A DNA stretch of 64,000 bases from Marinobacter azerbaijanicus. GTDB taxonomy: Bacteria; Pseudomonadota; Gammaproteobacteria; Pseudomonadales; Oleiphilaceae. Location: contig NZ_JASSVS010000007.1 of the NCBI RefSeq assembly GCF_030250645.1, forward strand, positions 166,400 through 230,399, written 5' to 3'. This document shows, one piece after another, positions 18,426 through 26,981 of the stretch. The first letter of the stretch is position 1. Every line of letters begins with the position of its first letter. The notes below the pieces were generated by a model. It ran no database searches. It was not told where the DNA came from and saw only the letters and a program-made list of their open reading frames with translations. The position numbers and the translations under genes were made by a program.

Positions 18426-18758
18426 ATGATCAGTTGGGAAGATTTTGAGAAAGTAGAACTGCGAATCGGTACCATTATCGAAGCGCATGAGTTTCCGGAA
18501 GCACGCAAACCGGCCTATAAACTGAAAGTCGATTTTGGTCCCGAGGTGGGTGTCCGCAAATCCAGTGCCCAGATCACTGACCTGTATGATCCTGAGACGC
18601 TCATAGGTAAGCAGGTGCTCGCTGTGACCAATTTCCCGCCGAAACAGATTGGTTCATTCATGTCTGAGTGTCTGGTGACGGGTATCAGGACGGAGGAAGG
18701 CTCAATAACGCTCGTTGGCACAGATCATAAAGTCAGCAATGGACAGCGCCTTATCTGA
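18426..18758 (+). CDS. csaA: CsaA-like tRNA-binding domain protein
   Basis: The 110-residue product is a stand-alone EMAP II/tRNA-binding OB fold, the size of Bacillus CsaA. It has the family features FEKVELRIGTIIEA, ARKPAYKLKVDFG and the CLVTGI segment near the C-terminus. CsaA has been proposed as a chaperone linked to protein export and YgjH binds tRNA; which applies here is not decidable. Start ATG 18426 follows GAGGCAAACAATAC, with GAGG at an acceptable distance. It is divergent from the TIGR02647 gene. The following 200 bases contain only the terminator of the next, convergent gene. Confidence 0.85.
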   Translation: MISWEDFEKVELRIGTIIEAHEFPEARKPAYKLKVDFGPEVGVRKSSAQITDLYDPETLIGKQVLAVTNFPPKQIGSFMSECLVTGIRTEEGSITLVGTDHKVSNGQRLI

Positions 18759-18911
18759 AGGCCAGTGAAGATTGGCGTAGCTATGCGTTGCTGTGTGACT
18801 GTACTTGGTGAAACTGTCAAAAAACCCGACACTGAAGAAATAAACCTGTATGCCAAGAGGTTTTGACCCGGGCTCTATTTGTTTGCACTGCGGATGCTTG
18901 TTGGGGAAATG

Positions 18912-18938
18912 AAAAAGGCTCCTCATGAAGGAGCCTTT
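18912..18938 (-). terminator. Bidirectional hairpin terminator between csaA-like and PEP-CTERM genes
   Basis: AAAGGCTCCT / AGGAGCCTTT, a 10-bp stem with a 5-base loop. The T run is longer (TTTTT) on the minus strand, so it mainly ends the PEP-CTERM gene. Confidence 0.85.
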
Positions 18939-18960
18939 AACCAGGAGCCTGAATTGCAGT

Positions 18961-19482
18961 CTATGCGGACTTCCTCCTGCGGAAAAGTCCAAGGCCAACT
19001 AAGCCCAAGCCAACCAGCCCAAGCGTGCCTGGTTCCGGAACCGTTACGGTGCCGCCATCAAGCTCAGTAAGGTGGCTGAGTTCCATCTCTTCGAGTTTTT
19101 TGGTTCCGAAGTAGTCTTCAAGGCTGAATACCGCCCAGTCAAGGCTGGCCACGTTTTTGAAAAGTACACTGGTTGTGGAATCCTTCACCAGGAAGTAACC
19201 CGGACTCGTCAGCAGTTCAACAGCAATGACATTGACATCCTCATCAGTCGACTTGAACGAAGCCGGATCCGACTTATAAGAATACGTTACGGTAAAACCG
19301 AGGACAGAAGACGCCCAGGTTGCCTCGTCTTCCGGGCTTCCAAGAACGCCGGTGTCATTCACGTAAGTGTCGAGATCCCCGACATTAGTGGCGCCACCAT
19401 CAATATAGTAGCCGAACGCCGAGCCGCTCAGAGTCAGAGCAACGGCCGAGCCGAAACTTATCAGCAGTTTTTGAAGATTCAT
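18961..19482 (-). CDS. PEP-CTERM sorted exoprotein 1
   Basis: A 173-residue secreted protein. It has an N-terminal signal peptide (LLISFGSAVALTLSGSAFG) and, from residue 148, a PEP-CTERM tail: VPEPGT, a hydrophobic helix (LGLVGLGLVGLGLF) and a terminal RRRKSA. Such tails are cut by an exosortase and the proteins are linked to exopolysaccharide and biofilm or floc formation. The middle has no recognised domain. No exosortase or PEP-CTERM sorting gene is in this window. A sigma-54 promoter match (19601-19614) lies about 107 bases ahead of the start, with GGGAGC as ribosome site. Confidence 0.88.
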   Translation of the reverse strand: MNLQKLLISFGSAVALTLSGSAFGYYIDGGATNVGDLDTYVNDTGVLGSPEDEATWASSVLGFTVTYSYKSDPASFKSTDEDVNVIAVELLTSPGYFLVKDSTTSVLFKNVASLDWAVFSLEDYFGTKKLEEMELSHLTELDGGTVTVPEPGTLGLVGLGLVGLGLFRRRKSA

Positions 19483-19600
19483 TTGTGAAGCTCCCTGTTC
19501 TTTCAGTGGTTCTGCCAGTGGTTCTGCGCCACTATTAACTCAAGCCTCTCGGCCCGAGAATTTCGCATGAGCAAATTGCCTTTTGCTTGATTATTAGGTA

Positions 19601-19616
19601 GCAAGAAGCGGGCCGA
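19601..19616 (-). promoter_or_regulatory. Candidate sigma-54 promoter of PEP-CTERM gene 1
   Basis: On the minus strand GGCCCGCTTCTTGCT gives GG-N10-GC exactly, with TTGC at -12 as in the consensus (TGGCACG-N4-TTGC). GG is at 19614-19613 and GC at 19602-19601; start of transcription is expected near 19589. Confidence 0.6.
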
Positions 19617-19685
19617 AATCGCAGTAGACTGATAAAGTTATGGTTTTTTTGGGAGGTCAGTGGTTATTGCTGTATCTCTGTAAAA

Positions 19686-20195
19686 ATTGTCGACACGGTC
19701 ACAAAAGGTTTTGCTGCACTGATCCTGATTCTCTCAGTATCACCAGGTACTTTCGCCCAGTCAGCGGGGAAGCAGCTCATTGACGGCATTGTCAACGATG
19801 TCATTAATCGAACCGCGGAAACGGCAAGAGAAGAAGTTCGCCGGAAAACGGGAATTGACCCGTTGGATCGTGGTTGCGAAGACAGGAGTGATTACCGTCC
19901 GGCCCCTTCTGATCTCCGAGAAGAGTCAATCGATGAGCTCCGCCGCCTGGATATCGAATACGATCGCAAAGTTGCAAAACTTGAATCGGAGCTTCAGCGA
20001 GAGCTCAAGAAGTCAGAGCGAGAATTCCGTCGCGAGGCTGAGAAAGAAGGCAAGCCAGAGAAGATAAGGGATAAGCGAAGGAAGCTCGAGAAGAAAGTTG
20101 ATAAGGCACACGCGAAGTTTGAGGAAAAGCTGCGTAAAGAGAGTGATCGGTACGATCGAAAGCGCGAGCAGATTTTATCAAAGCATTATGAATGA
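19686..20195 (+). CDS. Secreted charged coiled-coil protein, start codon unclear
   Basis: The open frame codes for an apparent signal peptide (TKGFAALILILSVSPGTFAQ, cleavage after FAQ) and then about 145 residues rich in Lys, Arg, Glu and Asp, forming a coiled coil (ELRRLDIEYDRKVAKLESEL and following). No ATG, GTG or TTG occurs in this frame ahead of the signal peptide; the first conventional one is TTG 19863, which would remove the export signal. ATT 19686 is in frame but has no ribosome site. A good GGGAGG at 19651-19656 precedes GTG 19660, which is in another frame and stops after seven codons. Either a 5' frameshift has broken the gene or a non-standard start is used. It lies between two PEP-CTERM genes. 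Confidence 0.55.
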   Translation: MVDTVTKGFAALILILSVSPGTFAQSAGKQLIDGIVNDVINRTAETAREEVRRKTGIDPLDRGCEDRSDYRPAPSDLREESIDELRRLDIEYDRKVAKLESELQRELKKSEREFRREAEKEGKPEKIRDKRRKLEKKVDKAHAKFEEKLRKESDRYDRKREQILSKHYE

Positions 20196-20232
20196 GGTGA
20201 TCGGTTCACTTGGATAACGGGGCGGGTACCAG

Positions 20233-20260
20233 CCCGGCATCCTGAATCAGTCATGCCGGG
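20233..20260. other. Hairpin between coiled-coil and PEP-CTERM genes
   Basis: CCCGGCAT / ATGCCGGG, 8 bp with a 12-base loop, between two convergent genes. No T tract follows on either strand, so termination efficiency is doubtful. Confidence 0.5.
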
Positions 20261-20290
20261 CCTCATAAGAGTGCTACTAAGCGCGGCGGC

Positions 20291-21091
20291 TTACACCGAA
20301 ATCCCATGTTTGCGTCGTCCGGCCAGGACACCCAGAACCAGCAGTCCGAGCGATAACGTCGCCAGGCTTGACGGCTCGGGAACGGTCGCTGGATCATCTC
20401 CGGGATCGGAGGCCCCGATTTCCTCGTAGGCGACAGCTGTTCCGTTACTCGCGATTGCTACGGGTTGGCCGCCCGAAAGGGTGTTGTATTGCTTCACCCG
20501 GAATCCACCTGAGTCGCTGTCGGAAATGGGTGTATCTTCCAGCGGATCTATAAACTCCCAGTTCGGATACCGTGAGCCCGTGAACTCAATCGAACTACCG
20601 AGCGAGCTGAGGAAGGCGTTATAGTTGCCGTATACCGAGGCGCCGTCCTCGCCCTCCAGAATGGTGAGAATATTGCCGCCGTCTTCCAGGAACGATTTCG
20701 CGGCTGCAATTTCGCCGCTGGTGTAGGCGAGCGGTGCGTTGAACGTCTGCGTGACGACCAGCATATCGACACTGTCCAGCAGGCTGTTTGTCAGTTCGGC
20801 CCCGGATTCAGTCGGAGTGATCCCCGCTTCGCTGTTGAAATGGTTGAGTAGGGTTTCCTGAAAGAAGGCTTCCCTTGAGAACAGCACCTCGCTGCCGCTG
20901 CCAAGCAGGTTCTCATAGATCGGAAAATTGACCTCCTGATCGACACTGATGTCGCCCACGACCGTGATAGCGCCGGCATGCGCCTGGCCAGTCCAGAACA
21001 TGGCCATTCCGGAAACCAGTAATCCTGTGAGCAGTCGTTTTAGGCTGTGTGAGCCAGTTGTCTCTTGATGTTTGGTGAGTACGTGTTCCAT
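20291..21091 (-). CDS. PEP-CTERM sorted exoprotein 2 with GATase-like domain
   Basis: A 266-residue secreted protein. The signal peptide ends MFWTGQAHA. The mature region (VDMLVVTQTFNAPLAYTSGEIAAAKSFLEDGGNILTI, broken here across residues 110-145) resembles the DUF4350/class I glutamine-amidotransferase-like fold found in some surface proteins, but I see no catalytic Cys. From residue 237 it has a PEP-CTERM tail: VPEPSS, hydrophobic helix, then GRRKHGISV. A strong AAGGGAGG ribosome site precedes ATG 21091, and a very good sigma-54 promoter lies just upstream (21126-21140). Confidence 0.87.
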   Translation of the reverse strand: MEHVLTKHQETTGSHSLKRLLTGLLVSGMAMFWTGQAHAGAITVVGDISVDQEVNFPIYENLLGSGSEVLFSREAFFQETLLNHFNSEAGITPTESGAELTNSLLDSVDMLVVTQTFNAPLAYTSGEIAAAKSFLEDGGNILTILEGEDGASVYGNYNAFLSSLGSSIEFTGSRYPNWEFIDPLEDTPISDSDSGGFRVKQYNTLSGGQPVAIASNGTAVAYEEIGASDPGDDPATVPEPSSLATLSLGLLVLGVLAGRRKHGISV

Positions 21092-21124
21092 TTCGCCTCC
21101 CTTAGAATGCTTGCGTGTGTTTAT

Positions 21125-21140
21125 TGCAGTGCATGCGCCA
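21125..21140 (-). promoter_or_regulatory. Candidate sigma-54 promoter of PEP-CTERM gene 2
   Basis: The minus strand reads TGGCGCATGCACTGCA, GG-N10-GC with TGGC and TGCA boxes, almost the same as the crcZ promoter. Expected start of transcription is near 21113, leaving a short leader before ATG 21091. Confidence 0.65.
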
Positions 21141-21370
21141 GGGTGGCTGGCTCAACCATAGATCAAGCAAACATCATGCGAACCAGGCTAGAGCCCTGAT
21201 TTTTAAACCTGCGTCCTTGTCAGGCCCTCTGGAGAGTTCGTAAATCGTAAATTCAGTCGACGCTCAGAAGAACAAAACGGTGGGTGTGGGCTGAGTTTGT
21301 GAGATCAGAAGTGTTTGGGGAACCGATGAGGTGCGAGGGATTTCAGCAACTGATTGCCGATCGGTAAGAA

Positions 21371-21447
21371 TGGTGGGCCCACCTGGACTCGAACCAGGGA
21401 CCAAAGGATTATGAGTCCTCTGCTCTAACCAACTGAGCTATAGGCCC
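21371..21447 (-). tRNA. ileX: tRNA with CAT anticodon, most likely tRNA-Ile2
   Basis: A 77-nt cloverleaf with encoded CCA: acceptor GGGCCTA pairs with TGGGCCC, D-arm AGCTCAGTTGGTTAGAGCA, anticodon arm GGACTCATAATCC, T-arm CCTGGTTCGAGTCCAGG. The anticodon is CAT. The stem around it (GGACTCATAATCC) and the location beside rpoD match E. coli ileX, in which C34 is changed to lysidine by TilS so the tRNA reads AUA. An elongator-Met identity is less likely but not excluded. Confidence 0.93.
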
Positions 21448-21511
21448 TTTTGTCAGCGGATGCTGCTTAAAGGTTTGTTTTTCGGGGTGTTACTCCCGGC
21501 GGGAGCAACAA

Positions 21512-21549
21512 AGCGGGCGCCATTATACCGGTGAGGGGTGGCGCCCGCT
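21512..21549 (-). terminator. Long hairpin after rpoD, containing a TATAAT
   Basis: Perfect 11-bp arms (AGCGGGCGCCA / TGGCGCCCGCT) separated by 16 bases, with a weak T run on the minus strand. TATAAT (21522-21527, minus strand) overlaps the inner edge of one arm, so it may be both the rpoD terminator and a tRNA promoter. A second hairpin (21489-21509) stands between it and the tRNA. Confidence 0.6.
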
Positions 21550-21561
21550 ACTGTTGTGGTG

Positions 21562-23415
21562 TTATCCGTTACCCTGATCGTCAATGAAGCCGCGCAGGTG
21601 GTCGGAGCGGGAAGGGTGACGCAGTTTGCGCAGGGCCTTGGCTTCGATCTGGCGGATTCGCTCACGGGTTACGTCGAACTGTTTGCCCACTTCTTCCAGG
21701 GTGTGGTCGGTGTTCATTTCGATACCGAAACGCATGCGCAGCACCTTGGACTCGCGCGCGGTCAGGCCGGAGAGCACTGAGCGGGTGGCTTCGCGCAGGC
21801 CTTCGGCGGTAGCGGAGTCGACGGGCGACAGAGCCTGGATGTCTTCAATGAAGTCCCCCAGGTGGCTGTCTTCGTCATCACCGATCGGCGTTTCCATGGA
21901 GATCGGCTCCTTGGCGATCTTCAATACCTTGCGGATCTTGTCCTCGGGCATTTCCATGCGCTCGCCCAGCTCTTCCGGAGTGGGCTCGCGGCCCATTTCC
22001 TGCAGCATCTGGCGGGAGATGCGGTTGAGCTTGTTGATGGTTTCGATCATGTGCACCGGAATACGGATGGTGCGGGCCTGGTCCGCGATGGAGCGAGTGA
22101 TGGCCTGACGAATCCACCAGGTGGCATAGGTGGAGAACTTGTAGCCACGGCGATACTCGAACTTGTCGACGGCCTTCATCAGGCCGATATTGCCTTCCTG
22201 GATCAGGTCCAGGAACTGCAGGCCGCGATTGGTGTACTTCTTGGCAATGGAGATAACCAGACGCAGGTTGGCTTCCACCATTTCCTTTTTGGCGCGGCGG
22301 GCCTTGGCTTCACCGATGGAAACGCGGCGGTTGATTTCCTTGATGTCGGAAACGTCCAGATCCACTTCAGTCTGGATGTTGGCAATACGCTTCTGCAGGC
22401 GGACGATTTCGTCGATGCGCTCGGCAATCAGCGGTGCGTAAGGTTTCTTGCTCTTGGAGATCTTCTCGGCCCAGTCCAGGCTGGTTTCGTTGCCCGGGAA
22501 CGACTTGATGAAATCCTTGCGTGGCATCTTGCATTCGCGCACGCAGATTTTCATGATCGCGCGCTCATTTTCACGCACCAGGTCGTTGGTGGAGCGGACC
22601 ACGTTCACCAGTTCATCGAATGCCTTGTTGCCCAGCTTGAACGGCGCGAACACCTGTCCCAGCTCATTCAGGGCTTCCTGGGTTTTCTTGTGGCTACGAC
22701 CATATTTGGCCAGGCACGCATCGGCGGCATCGAGCTTTTCTTTCAGCAGCTCGAAGCGCAGCCGGGTTTCTTCCGGATCAGGACCGCTCTCGGTTTCTTC
22801 TTCGCTGTCGTCATCGTCATCGTCGGTGGATGAGTCGTCAGAACTGCTGGAAGTGTCCGGCGTGTTGTCCTCGTCCATGAACGGCTCGGCGCCGTCAGGG
22901 TCGAGGAAGCCGGATACGATGTCACTGAGACGGCCTTCGTTCTCGATGATCCGGTCGTAGGCCTGGATAACAGTGCCGGCGATGCCGGGGAAGTGCGCCA
23001 CAGCAGCCATAACATCGCGGATACCTTCCTCGATGCGCTTGGCGATGACGATTTCGCCTTCACGGGTCAACAGCTCCACAGTGCCCATTTCCCGCATGTA
23101 CATGCGGACGGGATCTGTGGTGCGGCCGGCGTCGGATTCTACGGCAGCGAGTGCGGCGGCGGCTTCGGCGGCAGCAGCTTCGTCGGCGGTGGAATCGCCG
23201 TCGGTCATCAGAAGCGTGTCAGCGTCCGGTGCAACTTCGGACACCTGAATGCCCATGTCGTTGATCATGCGAATGATGTCTTCGACCTGATCCGGGTCAG
23301 CAATGTCTTCCGGGAGGTGGTCGTTTACCTCGGCGTAAGTCAGGTAGCCTTGTTCCTTGCCTCGTGCAATGAGGTCTTTCAAACGTGATTTCTGCGAATT
23401 GCCTGACATAGACAC
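21562..23415 (-). CDS. rpoD: RNA polymerase primary sigma factor RpoD
   Basis: Housekeeping sigma-70 of 617 residues. It has region 1.1, region 1.2 ([11 protein letters not shown]), an acidic non-conserved insert rich in Ser, Asp and Glu (about residues 190-215), region 2 ([21 protein letters not shown] split over the core, then [12 protein letters not shown]) and region 4 with a helix-turn-helix ([20 protein letters not shown]). The run of aspartates is a normal feature of gammaproteobacterial RpoD. With dnaG and rpsU upstream it forms the macromolecular synthesis operon. Confidence 0.98.
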   Translation of the reverse strand: MSMSGNSQKSRLKDLIARGKEQGYLTYAEVNDHLPEDIADPDQVEDIIRMINDMGIQVSEVAPDADTLLMTDGDSTADEAAAAEAAAALAAVESDAGRTTDPVRMYMREMGTVELLTREGEIVIAKRIEEGIRDVMAAVAHFPGIAGTVIQAYDRIIENEGRLSDIVSGFLDPDGAEPFMDEDNTPDTSSSSDDSSTDDDDDDSEEETESGPDPEETRLRFELLKEKLDAADACLAKYGRSHKKTQEALNELGQVFAPFKLGNKAFDELVNVVRSTNDLVRENERAIMKICVRECKMPRKDFIKSFPGNETSLDWAEKISKSKKPYAPLIAERIDEIVRLQKRIANIQTEVDLDVSDIKEINRRVSIGEAKARRAKKEMVEANLRLVISIAKKYTNRGLQFLDLIQEGNIGLMKAVDKFEYRRGYKFSTYATWWIRQAITRSIADQARTIRIPVHMIETINKLNRISRQMLQEMGREPTPEELGERMEMPEDKIRKVLKIAKEPISMETPIGDDEDSHLGDFIEDIQALSPVDSATAEGLREATRSVLSGLTARESKVLRMRFGIEMNTDHTLEEVGKQFDVTRERIRQIEAKALRKLRHPSRSDHLRGFIDDQGNG

Positions 23416-23581
23416 CCTGTGAACTCGCTGGTAAAAGTAAAAAAGTTAAACAGCCATTATAGCTGTCGTGCGGTTGCTCTGCCACCGGATGGTTAGATGG
23501 TGATCAACACTGCAAGTTTCAAGTGCAGTGTCCTTTCCGGCTTCAATTATTGCGCGTTTTGGCCCGCCGGCCCTGTGCTGC

Positions 23582-25315
23582 TCAATTATCGTTCTGACCG
23601 GTCAGTGCCTTCAGTTCCTGCCGCTCTTCGGCAGTGAGGTCCGCGAGGCTGCGTTTTTCCGACAGCAGGGACGCCAACCGTTGCTTGCGAGCGACTTCCT
23701 GGTTCGGATTAAGCATCTCCCGGGCGCCTGCCAGGGTCTGTTCCCGTGCCGGCACGTGTTCAATGCCGTCGAACAGGCTGTAGAACTGTTCCCTGGCGCG
23801 GTTATCCGTTGCCAGTTGGCGAATCAGAGAGCGCCGGTCAGCGATGGCGTTCTCCAGAATCCAGCTTGCAAACTGGCCAGCCTGCCTGAACTGGCGGCTG
23901 CTTCTGCACAGCTCCGATATTTCGCTCGCCATGTCCGGCGCTTCCAGCAGGGCCAGGCAAAGCTGGGTATCCTTGCTGAGTTTTACGTCAATCCGTTGTT
24001 CCTGTACCCGGCGCTCACCATAGCCGCCCCTGCCGTTCTGCTGGCGGCGGCTTTGCCAGTCACCCCGGTTGGTACCACACAGCCGAAGCATTTCGTGCCA
24101 CATGGCATCCCTGAGGGTGCTCCTGGGCATTTTCTTGAGCAGTGGCTCTACCCGTGCCTTCAGCTCGCCCCGGTCTTCCGGCAGCGTCAGGTCCAGCCCC
24201 TCGCTCTGCCGGTTGAACAGGTAGCGGGACAGGGGCGTGGCACCGTCGATGCGCTTCTGGAACGCGTCTGCGCCTTCCTTGCGTACCAGCGTGTCCGGGT
24301 CTTCACCGTCCGGCATCATCAGGAACTGCAGATGCAGCCCGTCAGTCAGCAACTCCAGGGCGTTTTCCATCGCCTTGTCTGCCGCGCGATATCCTGCCTG
24401 GTCGCCGTCGAAACAGAACACCAGATGCCGCACCTGTTTCAACAGGGCTGACAGGCTGTCCTGATTTGTCGCCGTACCCAGCGTCGCCACTGCGAAGTGG
24501 ATGCCGTTCTGTGCCAGGGCAATGACATCCATATACCCTTCCACCACCAGCAGTCTGTCCAGCTGGCGGATCGACTGTTTGGCTTCATAAAGGCCGTAAA
24601 TCTCGCGGCTTTTATGAAAGACATCAGACTCCGGAGAGTTGATGTACTTGGCCTTGTCGTCACCCAGTGTGCGCCCGCCAAAGGCAATGGTCCGGCCGCG
24701 GCTGTTGCGGATAGGGAACATCACCCGGTTGCGGAACAGGTCCCGTGGCCGCCCGTAGCGGTCAGACACGGTGCCGGTTTCGATGAGCGGCCCCTGCAGA
24801 TCCTTGCTGGCGCTGTCGAACAGGGCCGTGCCAGTGCCGGGAGCATAGCCCAGCTGGTACTGTTCAATAATGCTGTCGTCCAGGCCCCGCTGTTTCAGGT
24901 AGTCCCGGGCGAATTCGCCTTGCTGGCCCCTGAGCGCGCTCTGGTAGAAGCGGCTGGCATAGTCAAGGGCGTCTGTCAGGGTTCGCGCCTGCTGCATTTC
25001 CTGGCGCGCGCTCTGGTCATAGGGCACTTCCATGCCGGCTCGGCGGGCCAGTTCTTCGACAGCGTCGGTAAACCCGAGGCCGTCAAACTCGCGAACAAAG
25101 CTGATGGCATCGCCGTGGGCGCCACAGCCAAAGCAGTGGTAAAAGCCCTTGTCTGGCCGAACGTTGAAAGACGGCGTTTTCTCATCATGGAAGGGGCAGC
25201 GGGCCTTGTAGTTGCCGCCGGCCTTTTTCAGGGTGATACGTGATCCGATCAGCTCGGCCAGGTCTATCCTGTCGAGCAGGTCTTCAACAAAACGTTGCGG
25301 GATCAGTCCACTCAT
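23582..25315 (-). CDS. dnaG: DNA primase
   Basis: Makes RNA primers for replication and binds DnaB through its C-terminal domain. From ATG 25315 (GGAGA seven bases upstream) it has 577 residues, a normal length. It has an N-terminal CHC2 zinc finger (CPFHDEKTPSF ... HCFGCG), a central RNA-polymerase/Toprim core (VVEGYMDVIAL) and a helicase-binding C-terminus. The frame stays open to 25393, but the extra 26 residues lie over the rpsU terminator and do not align with the family, so the shorter form is chosen. Confidence 0.97.
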   Translation of the reverse strand: MSGLIPQRFVEDLLDRIDLAELIGSRITLKKAGGNYKARCPFHDEKTPSFNVRPDKGFYHCFGCGAHGDAISFVREFDGLGFTDAVEELARRAGMEVPYDQSARQEMQQARTLTDALDYASRFYQSALRGQQGEFARDYLKQRGLDDSIIEQYQLGYAPGTGTALFDSASKDLQGPLIETGTVSDRYGRPRDLFRNRVMFPIRNSRGRTIAFGGRTLGDDKAKYINSPESDVFHKSREIYGLYEAKQSIRQLDRLLVVEGYMDVIALAQNGIHFAVATLGTATNQDSLSALLKQVRHLVFCFDGDQAGYRAADKAMENALELLTDGLHLQFLMMPDGEDPDTLVRKEGADAFQKRIDGATPLSRYLFNRQSEGLDLTLPEDRGELKARVEPLLKKMPRSTLRDAMWHEMLRLCGTNRGDWQSRRQQNGRGGYGERRVQEQRIDVKLSKDTQLCLALLEAPDMASEISELCRSSRQFRQAGQFASWILENAIADRRSLIRQLATDNRAREQFYSLFDGIEHVPAREQTLAGAREMLNPNQEVARKQRLASLLSEKRSLADLTAEERQELKALTGQNDN

Positions 25316-25360
25316 GATGTCTCCGGTCGCACGGCAAATACCGGGCATGCAAGTACAGCC

Positions 25361-25398
25361 AAAAATGCCGCCGAAGCCAGGCCTCGGCGGCATTTTTT
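25361..25398 (-). terminator. Terminator between rpsU and dnaG
   Basis: A 14-bp stem (AAAAATGCCGCCGA / TCGGCGGCATTTTT) able to act in both directions. It is placed like the partial terminator between rpsU and dnaG in E. coli, which lets ribosomal protein S21 be made in excess over primase. Confidence 0.9.
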
Positions 25399-25467
25399 AT
25401 CGCTCTGTGCAACCTGCGGCTATACAGGCGAATATAGGTTTGCAGTCAAGCGGCGTCCGGATAAAGC

Positions 25468-25683
25468 TTAGTACAGACGCTCGAACTTGCGCTGTTCCCG
25501 CTGAAGCTTCTTGAGATGACGCTTGACGGCGGCAGCTGCCTTGCGCTTGCGTACGGCTGTCGGCTTCTCGTAGTGCTCGCGGCGACGTACTTCCGACAGA
25601 ACACCTGCTTTCTCGCAGGAGCGCTTGAAGCGACGAAGGGCTACGTCAAACGGTTCATTCTCTTTCACTTTAACAGCTGGCAT
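25468..25683 (-). CDS. rpsU: 30S ribosomal protein bS21
   Basis: A 71-residue basic protein from ATG 25683 ([20 protein letters not shown]), with the [22 protein letters not shown] tail of bS21 (positions 52-71). It binds 16S rRNA near the anti-Shine-Dalgarno region and aids initiation. The frame is open to 25743 but the extra 20 residues are not conserved. First gene of the rpsU-dnaG-rpoD operon; divergent from tsaD. Confidence 0.97.
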   Translation of the reverse strand: MPAVKVKENEPFDVALRRFKRSCEKAGVLSEVRRREHYEKPTAVRKRKAAAAVKRHLKKLQREQRKFERLY

Positions 25684-25871
25684 TCGAAAATCACCTACCT
25701 GATTGATTCGGTTTCTGTTTTGTCTGATCGACCTGTCTGTCAAATCGACTCGATACCTGGTCAGATTGGCTAAAACTCGACCAGTGCTTATTTAAGGCCG
25801 GCAATGATAGCGTCTGCCCATGCCCAAGGTCAATGTTTGTTCGATGAAACTGACTGAGGGTTTCGGGTTTC

Positions 25872-25880
25872 TGCTAAAAT
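25872..25880 (+). promoter_or_regulatory. Extended -10 promoter of tsaD
   Basis: TGCTAAAAT, an extended -10 (TGn-TAAAAT), 42 bases before the tsaD ATG. No clear -35 is needed for such promoters. Confidence 0.55.
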
Positions 25881-25922
25881 GATCCGCTGACTTTAACCAG
25901 CCTGGAGTTGTGGCCCTTATTT

Positions 25923-26978
25923 ATGCTGATTCTCGGTATTGAAACCTCCTGTGATGAAACCGGCGTTGCCCTGTATGACAGTGACCAGGGGCTGCTGGCG
26001 CACGCCCTGTTCAGCCAGATTGCCATGCATGCGGACTACGGCGGGGTGGTACCGGAGTTGGCTTCCCGCGACCATGTGCGCAAGCTGCTGCCATTGTGTG
26101 ACCAGGTGTTGGCGGAGGCTGGCAAGGTCCGCGGCGATATCGGGGGAATTGCCTACACGGCGGGGCCCGGTCTGGTGGGTGCTCTGATGGTGGGTGGCTC
26201 TGTGGCCCATGCCCTGGGATTTGCCCTGGGAATACCTGTGCTGGGTGTCCACCACATGGAGGGTCATCTGCTGGCGCCCATGCTGGAGGACAATCCGCCG
26301 GCGTTTCCGTTTGTCGCTCTGCTGGTCTCCGGCGGACATACACAACTGGTGCTGGTCAACGGCATTGGCGAGTATGAAATGCTCGGCGAATCCGTGGACG
26401 ACGCCGCCGGTGAGGCCTTTGACAAAACCGCCAAGATGCTTGGGCTGGATTATCCGGGCGGCCCGAGAGTGGCAGCGCTTGCGGAAAAGGGCACACCGGG
26501 GCGCTATCGGTTTCCGCGACCCATGACCGACCGGCCCGGGCTGGATTTCAGCTTCAGCGGTCTGAAGACATTCACCCTGAATACTGTCAACGCAGAGGAA
26601 AAGGCCGGTGGCCTGGATGATCAGACGCGCGCCGATATTGCCCTGGCCTTCGAGGCTGCGGTGGTGGATACCCTTACTATCAAGTGTCGCCGCGCCCTTG
26701 AGCAGACCGGTAGTAAACGCCTGGTGATTGCCGGTGGTGTGAGCGCCAACAAACGGCTGAGGGCCGGTCTGGAAAAAATGACCGAAAAGCTGCGGGCTGG
26801 CGTGTTCTATGCCCGCCCTGAATTCTGCACCGACAATGGTGCCATGATTGCCTATGCCGGTTGCCAGCGCATGAAGGCCGGGCAGCAGGATGGCGACCGG
26901 ATTGTGGCGGTGCCGCGGTGGCCCATGAGCACCCTGCCGTCTGTCGGAGAGCCGCGGGCCAATGGGCTGGTGGACTAG
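25923..26978 (+). CDS. tsaD: tRNA N6-threonylcarbamoyladenosine synthase subunit TsaD
   Basis: Catalytic subunit that transfers the threonylcarbamoyl group to A37 of ANN-decoding tRNAs with TsaB and TsaE. The 351-residue protein starts [19 protein letters not shown], has the metal-binding HHMEGH motif (about residues 110-115), the SGGHTQLV segment and the nucleotide-binding [11 protein letters not shown] near residue 270. The frame extends five codons upstream to TTG 25908, which the family does not support. It ends three bases before the convergent plsY. Confidence 0.97.
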   Translation: MLILGIETSCDETGVALYDSDQGLLAHALFSQIAMHADYGGVVPELASRDHVRKLLPLCDQVLAEAGKVRGDIGGIAYTAGPGLVGALMVGGSVAHALGFALGIPVLGVHHMEGHLLAPMLEDNPPAFPFVALLVSGGHTQLVLVNGIGEYEMLGESVDDAAGEAFDKTAKMLGLDYPGGPRVAALAEKGTPGRYRFPRPMTDRPGLDFSFSGLKTFTLNTVNAEEKAGGLDDQTRADIALAFEAAVVDTLTIKCRRALEQTGSKRLVIAGGVSANKRLRAGLEKMTEKLRAGVFYARPEFCTDNGAMIAYAGCQRMKAGQQDGDRIVAVPRWPMSTLPSVGEPRANGLVD

Positions 26979-26981
26979 GCG

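Noticed and set aside
19504..19528. Tandem CAGTGGTTCTGC duplication upstream of PEP-CTERM gene 1
   Set aside because: Only two short copies in a leader; no evidence of function.
21371..21447. tRNA as an integration site for a genomic island
   Set aside because: No integrase and no repeated tRNA 3' end nearby; flanking genes are core.
22790..22860. Acidic repeat in rpoD as a possible microsatellite insertion
   Set aside because: An Asp/Glu-rich non-conserved region is a normal part of gammaproteobacterial RpoD.
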